NCBI GenBank assembly: GCA_964035575.1 | Contig: OZ037859.1 | Location: 620,001-684,000 of the forward strand | Source of the DNA: Rhynchopus sp. YZ270_cl-10 | Lineage: Eukaryota; Euglenozoa; Diplonemea; Diplonemida; Diplonemidae | Reading direction: 5' to 3' | DNA length: 64,000 bases | Shown: piece by piece, positions 60,218 to 64,000 of the stretch | How the letters are laid out: every line of letters starts with the position of its first letter | How positions within the stretch are numbered: position 1 is the stretch's first letter | Notes under the pieces: generated by a model | What the model was told of the DNA's origin: nothing | The model's database searches: none | The model's input: only the letters and a program-made list of their open reading frames with translations | Program-made: the position numbers and the translations under genes

Positions 60218-62143
60218 TTAATAGATGTACCCCTTCGCGACCGGCATGATGCGTTTGTGAGAAGGAAGCATTCCAAATGGGGTTCCCCGCACTGTACAGA
60301 TGCGGCTGTATGTTGGCTTTGTGGGGACGTGCGTGGAGGCGCCAACCCACATCCAGTGGCTGGTTTCGTGCACCTCCATGTTGGGGCAGTAGAGGCAGGC
60401 TGGAGGGAGGTCGACAAACTCTGCTGTGGGCTTGCGTACTTTCTCCTCGCGTCGTTTCTTTTGCGTTTCAAGCATGATCAAAAAGCGTGACGTCAACGAC
60501 GCCTTCGCGTACTCCGAGACAGCGCGGTAGGAGACTGCGCCGTTTGTCTTTTCCCGTTCTCGGATGAGCTTCTTTTGTGCGAGACGCGCTTCCCAGGCTT
60601 CTTTTCTGCTTTTTGCTTCTGCCATTTTCTTTTGACGTTCAACGGTGCTGGCTTTGTGGGCAACTTCTATGGTCCAGAAGATTAGCCGGGTTTTTGACTC
60701 AGAGTGTATTATCCAGTGTCGACGCATGCCTTCGGAGTCTAGCATGAAGACCTCTTCGTGGTCGAAGCGGTAGCTCGCCTCCTCGCTGCTTATCATGATG
60801 CGTGCGTCGGTTTCCTTCCCCACCACCCACTGCCTGTCTGCGGTGAACTCAAACGCAGTGTCCAAGGAGACTGTCAACGTATTGCGAAGCGGCCCCACAT
60901 CAATCCCAGACCCACCAAACAGCTTGGTCTTCTCCTCGCACTGCTTGCTCTCCTGCAGGAGCTGTTGTATGCGCTTCCAGAAGAAGCGCGCCTCCCTCGC
61001 AGTGTGTGTGCTCAGTAAGAAGACACGTCGGAGTTGTGTTGTGTGTCCATCCAAGGTGCGGCTGCCACGACGCTCCCGGTCGGTGACTTTCATTTTGCGG
61101 AAGTCCATGAGCTGCATCCCTAGGCTGGTCATGATTGATTTTGGTTTGTCAGATTGTTGTTGATATTCGGTTTCCATTGCATGAGACTCGTCAGGAGAGT
61201 AGGACGTCCAGTCATCGAGAAGCTTCTGCCAGGAGAGCGTACCGCGTTCGCATGAGTACTTTGAAAAGGGGCTGTCACTGACTTTGTCTGGCGGGGAGGG
61301 GCGGAACTTAAGCAGCATGGTACGCACCTTCCACAAACAGATGTCCCGCACACAGCTATAATTGATCTGTGTCTTCGAAGTAGGTGACCCTGGCTCCTCT
61401 GTAGACTCACACACAACACCCTCCTCATTCCACACTGGGGATACAAGAATGTTCTTCGAAACCGGGTCAAGACATGAATTTGGAATTGGCAGATTCTCCT
61501 TCCGAAGGGCCGATAATACGAGTGAGTTCTCCTTGTAAATACCTTGTCTTCCGGTCCAGCATTCATACAATAAGGCAGAGAATGATCGGGGCGCGAGAGT
61601 ATTGCGTTTCTTCTTTCTTGCCATCGCTGGGGTAATGTTTTCTGGCGCAACCGAGGTGACTGAATTGCTTCTACTATCGGTTCGTCCGTGAGAATTTCCT
61701 CGGAGCCGTTCTGTCTCTTCTTTCAAGGCCTGTTCTTGGGAGGTGACCCAGGCGAGGAGCTTTGCCATGGGGGCGGTTTCTATGTCAGGGAAGTCGCATT
61801 CATCGGTTTGTTCTCTTCGAAGGTGCTGAGCGGATTGTGAGGAAAGGACAGAGGTCGTGGTGAGGGTGCGTTTCACAACGGAGGATATGTCCGACTTCTC
61901 GAAGAAGTATTCCTCCAGTGTGATCTCCTTCTTGCACATCTTCCTCAACGATCTTCGTCGGGGTGCGGAGTGCATATCTCTCTTGCCAGTGTGGAACACC
62001 TTCGCCGCATCGACATCCTGAGCAGCCGTCGCCGTCGCAGCTAACGCAGAAGCTGCCTTACGCAACTCTTCCAACACATCCTGCACCGGTGGGTCGCCCC
62101 TAGACGCAACAGAAGCCGGCATGTGTGAAGAGGTGTACGACAT
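60218..62143 (-). CDS. Unknown 641-residue protein
   Basis: A single exon from the ATG at 62143. I do not recognise a family. The first 60 residues are Ala/Ser-rich. A basic patch (PRRRSLRKMCKKE) lies near residue 65. Residues about 340-490 hold alternating hydrophobic strands and a closing helix (MRRHWIIHSESKTRLIFWTI) that would suit a PH-like fold. A Lys/Glu/Arg helix (about 500-580) looks like coiled coil. The C-terminus has CLYCPNMEVHETSHW, a possible metal site with two Cys and two His, and ends in a basic tail. A frame extends three bases upstream to a TTG, which I do not use. Confidence 0.82.
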   Translation of the reverse strand: MSYTSSHMPASVASRGDPPVQDVLEELRKAASALAATATAAQDVDAAKVFHTGKRDMHSAPRRRSLRKMCKKEITLEEYFFEKSDISSVVKRTLTTTSVLSSQSAQHLRREQTDECDFPDIETAPMAKLLAWVTSQEQALKEETERLRGNSHGRTDSRSNSVTSVAPENITPAMARKKKRNTLAPRSFSALLYECWTGRQGIYKENSLVLSALRKENLPIPNSCLDPVSKNILVSPVWNEEGVVCESTEEPGSPTSKTQINYSCVRDICLWKVRTMLLKFRPSPPDKVSDSPFSKYSCERGTLSWQKLLDDWTSYSPDESHAMETEYQQQSDKPKSIMTSLGMQLMDFRKMKVTDRERRGSRTLDGHTTQLRRVFLLSTHTAREARFFWKRIQQLLQESKQCEEKTKLFGGSGIDVGPLRNTLTVSLDTAFEFTADRQWVVGKETDARIMISSEEASYRFDHEEVFMLDSEGMRRHWIIHSESKTRLIFWTIEVAHKASTVERQKKMAEAKSRKEAWEARLAQKKLIREREKTNGAVSYRAVSEYAKASLTSRFLIMLETQKKRREEKVRKPTAEFVDLPPACLYCPNMEVHETSHWMWVGASTHVPTKPTYSRICTVRGTPFGMLPSHKRIMPVAKGYIY

Positions 62144-62683
62144 CAACGGAAAATGATCAGAACTGATGTGTCCGATGTGGGTTGAAATGTCATTTTTTTT
62201 TTTTTGGGGGGAGTGAAAGTTCTGGAAGAGGGGAGGGGTGTTAGGTTAATAGCAAAGGGCGGGTTTGACAATAAACCACTCACTTTTCTTTTTGTTTTGC
62301 AGCGAGTCACTTGACATCAGGTGTGGATACCCAAGAAAACAAATGCAAGCAGCAAACCCGTGTCGTGTCCGTGTGCTGCCAAGTGCACAAGCAAGCGCAC
62401 ATCCGACAAACGAACACATCGGGTGGTAAAAGTCAACATTCAAAAGACAAAAGGAAAGAAAGCTGTGAAGTCATCAAAATACCGATGCATCCGGTGTTCC
62501 AGAGAGCGCTACTCTACGTGTCCGTAGGCAGAGATCGGGAACAGGGATGCCGTGTGGTGAGGAAGGAACGTCTTTGCGTGGACGTGTGTTATATGTTGTG
62601 TTGTGTTGTGCGTTTATAAGCTGCAGGTGCCTGCATACGTCTTGTGATGTGTGGCACTGTGCCCCTCTTTGTCAAGAGGACAC
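62144..62683. other. Intergenic region with possible plus-strand exon
   Basis: On the plus strand a strong acceptor-like tract TTTTCTTTTTGTTTTGCAG ends at 62302. A Cys/Lys-rich frame follows to a stop at 62527; see the next entry. The rest shows nothing. Confidence 0.4.
62318..62527 (+). CDS. Candidate plus-strand terminal exon, Cys/Lys-rich
   Basis: The frame reads on from CAGGTGTGGATACCC to TAG, about 69 codons. It lacks an ATG, so it would need an upstream exon. The protein piece has two Cys clusters (SCPCAAKC and RCIRCSRERYSTC) separated by a Lys/Arg-rich stretch. A small zinc-binding or nucleic-acid-binding protein is possible. It would be the only plus-strand coding sequence in the window. 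It may also be chance; the composition and the nearby acceptor are the only support. Confidence 0.3.
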   Translation, partial: QVWIPKKTNASSKPVSCPCAAKCTSKRTSDKRTHRVVKVNIQKTKGKKAVKSSKYRCIRCSRERYSTCP

Positions 62684-63460
62684 TTAGGTGGGGATGCCAC
62701 GGAACGGACCGTCGGACGGAGAGCGCGACACAAGTCCCTCCCACGGGCACTCAGTGCACGGCGGTGGTGGGCCGTACCTGCCCTGGCAGTTGTTGTTCTT
62801 GCATGAGGATCCGTCCCACGTGCAACGTCCTCCCGCAACAGGGCATGCACCAACAGTGAGGTGCTGCGTGCAGTCCACACCGTCCTTGTCAATACCAAAG
62901 GCAACAAACTCTGCGTTCGCAGGCAGCGTGAACGTCGTTGACGCACCCGGCGCAAGCTGCTTCCTGAAGCTCCCCATCGGGTGCACGAACGAGGTGCCGG
63001 GTGCGCCAGTTGTGAAGCGTGGTGCGCACTGCGTCCTCTCCCATCCTGGGGTCACTGCGAGCAGTCCTGGGAGGCCACCCTGGTACGTGCGCACACAGCT
63101 CTGCGGGCATGCGTAGAAGAACAGCCACGCGTCACACACATCAATCAGGGAAGGCTCGTTCGGGCACGAGTACGTCACCTCCGTCCCTGCAGCAAGGTCC
63201 CAGTTCGACAGCGTTGTTGGGAGCAGGCGCAGGTGTGCTGGTGGGTCCTGCAGACGTGCACCGGGCACCACTGTCGGTGCACTGATGTCTGGCCAGGCAG
63301 GGTTGCCTGCTGAGGACAGAAACTCCAGGTGGATCGGGAGGGACGCAGAGACTGCAAGCGCAGTAAGACCTCCCTCTGTCAGGGTCACCGTGCCGTCCTG
63401 CACCCCCTGGGAGAGGGCCACAAGCGACGCCAACACGAGTCCCTTCTGCAGAAGCGGCAT
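62684..63460 (-). CDS. Secreted Cys-rich protein with signal peptide
   Basis: A single exon of 258 residues. The start MPLLQKGLVLASLVALSQG is a typical signal peptide. The mature part has more than a dozen Cys. Those in the C-terminal 60 residues are closely spaced, as in CTQHLTVGACPVAGGRC, CKNNNCQGRYGPPPPC and TECPWEG, suggesting a disulphide-rich knot. The middle (SLIDVCDAWLFFYACPQSC) holds three more. No membrane anchor follows. I do not recognise the family; a surface or extracellular role is inferred. GC content is higher than average for the window, as in the other single-exon genes. Confidence 0.88.
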   Translation of the reverse strand: MPLLQKGLVLASLVALSQGVQDGTVTLTEGGLTALAVSASLPIHLEFLSSAGNPAWPDISAPTVVPGARLQDPPAHLRLLPTTLSNWDLAAGTEVTYSCPNEPSLIDVCDAWLFFYACPQSCVRTYQGGLPGLLAVTPGWERTQCAPRFTTGAPGTSFVHPMGSFRKQLAPGASTTFTLPANAEFVAFGIDKDGVDCTQHLTVGACPVAGGRCTWDGSSCKNNNCQGRYGPPPPCTECPWEGLVSRSPSDGPFRGIPT

Positions 63461-64000
63461 TGTGTGAAGTGTAAAGAGTAAAGTGTAAAAGACGAGGTGT
63501 CTGCAATGGGTGGTGTGGTGTGGGTTGGTTGGTTGGGAGGTGGGTTTGGTCTGGGCAGGGTGTGGATGTGTCCGCAGGGTGTGGGATGCTCAGGGCAATG
63601 CAGACACTCCCAAAGCTCCGAGCTTTTGGCGTCCCTGTTAGTAGCGCTGTCTACTGCAGGCGACAACAGCTGCACTTATCGGTGGATGTCTAGGCTCTGG
63701 GATCGATGAAGACCGCAGCTAGACGCGACTGCGATACGTTAGGTGGAGTGTTGGAGAAAAAAAAATTGAGGATTTTTTATTTTTGGATTTACTTCTTTTT
63801 TCGTCGTTGTGTTATTTCTTAAAACGGAAAAATAGGGCAAAAAAGGAATGAAGCAGAGAGCAATGTGTGTTATACCATTTTTTATTTTTGTAGTTTCGAC
63901 AATCACCTTTGTCCGAGGACCGGTTCTGTACACAAATCCCTACTGTACACTTTTATTTTTTTGAACACACCACCCTGCTCCTTCATTCCCTGCCCACTTT
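63461..64000. other. 5' flank with rDNA fragment and repeat remnants
   Basis: From 63461 the sequence is G/T-rich on the plus strand, then the rDNA fragment, then A/T-rich sequence with a family G-like TCGACAATCACCTTTGTCCG at 63897. No gene. Confidence 0.55.
63629..63740 (+). pseudogene. ITS1-5.8S rRNA gene fragment
   Basis: GGCGTCCCTGTTAGTAGCGC begins an ITS1-like part shared with 43.6 kb. From 63672, GCACTTATCGGTGGATGTCT, AGGCTCTGGGATCGATGAAG, ACCGCAGCT and ACTGCGATACGTTAG follow the first 70 bases of 5.8S rRNA. The similarity ends there. It is a fragment, not a working gene. Confidence 0.8.

Noticed and set aside
63672-63740. Functional 5.8S rRNA gene
   Set aside because: Only about the first 70 bases match and there is no ITS2 or LSU after it.

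Overview
The window looks like nuclear DNA of a protist, most likely an euglenozoan and possibly a diplonemid. All sixteen protein genes I can support lie on the minus strand, which fits long one-way polycistronic units. Several have a pyrimidine tract and AG a few bases before the first ATG, which fits spliced-leader trans-splicing. Eight genes have ordinary cis introns; 19 of the 20 introns begin GTATG and the other begins GTATA, and all end AG. Kinetoplastids almost lack cis introns, so a diplonemid-like lineage is the best inference. I could not find a spliced-leader gene to prove it.

Layout. 1-8,169: four genes (an unknown Ser/Pro-rich protein, a thioredoxin plus LamG-like fusion, a YIPF6-type Golgi protein, a BTB coiled-coil protein). 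8,170-29,253: 21 kb with no gene I can support, made of A/T and G homopolymer tracts, dispersed small hairpin repeats, MITE-like inverted-repeat elements and a dense nest of such elements at 24.15-26.45 kb. 29,254-52,442: nine genes (CCCH zinc-finger protein, RlmI-like methyltransferase, TM-MORN protein, cold-shock-domain protein, PH/zinc-ribbon protein, coiled-coil protein, CCAR/DBC1-like protein, a 75-residue zinc-ribbon protein, a small putative mitochondrial protein). 52,443-59,061: a second repeat-rich gap with a hAT-type non-autonomous element. 59,062-64,000: a membrane-anchored histidine phosphatase, an unknown 641-residue protein, a secreted Cys-rich protein and a 5.8S rDNA fragment.

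The genes do not form one pathway, as expected for euglenozoan arrays whose co-transcribed neighbours are unrelated. RNA-related genes (CCCH, cold-shock, CCAR-like, RlmI-like) are common, which suits an organism that regulates mainly after transcription.

The most unusual feature is a set of small structured repeats, 35-130 nt. Families A-D, as far as I can see by eye, all lie in the same orientation relative to transcription, and the stems of A and B keep pairing through paired base changes. MITE-like elements in the same window occur in both orientations.
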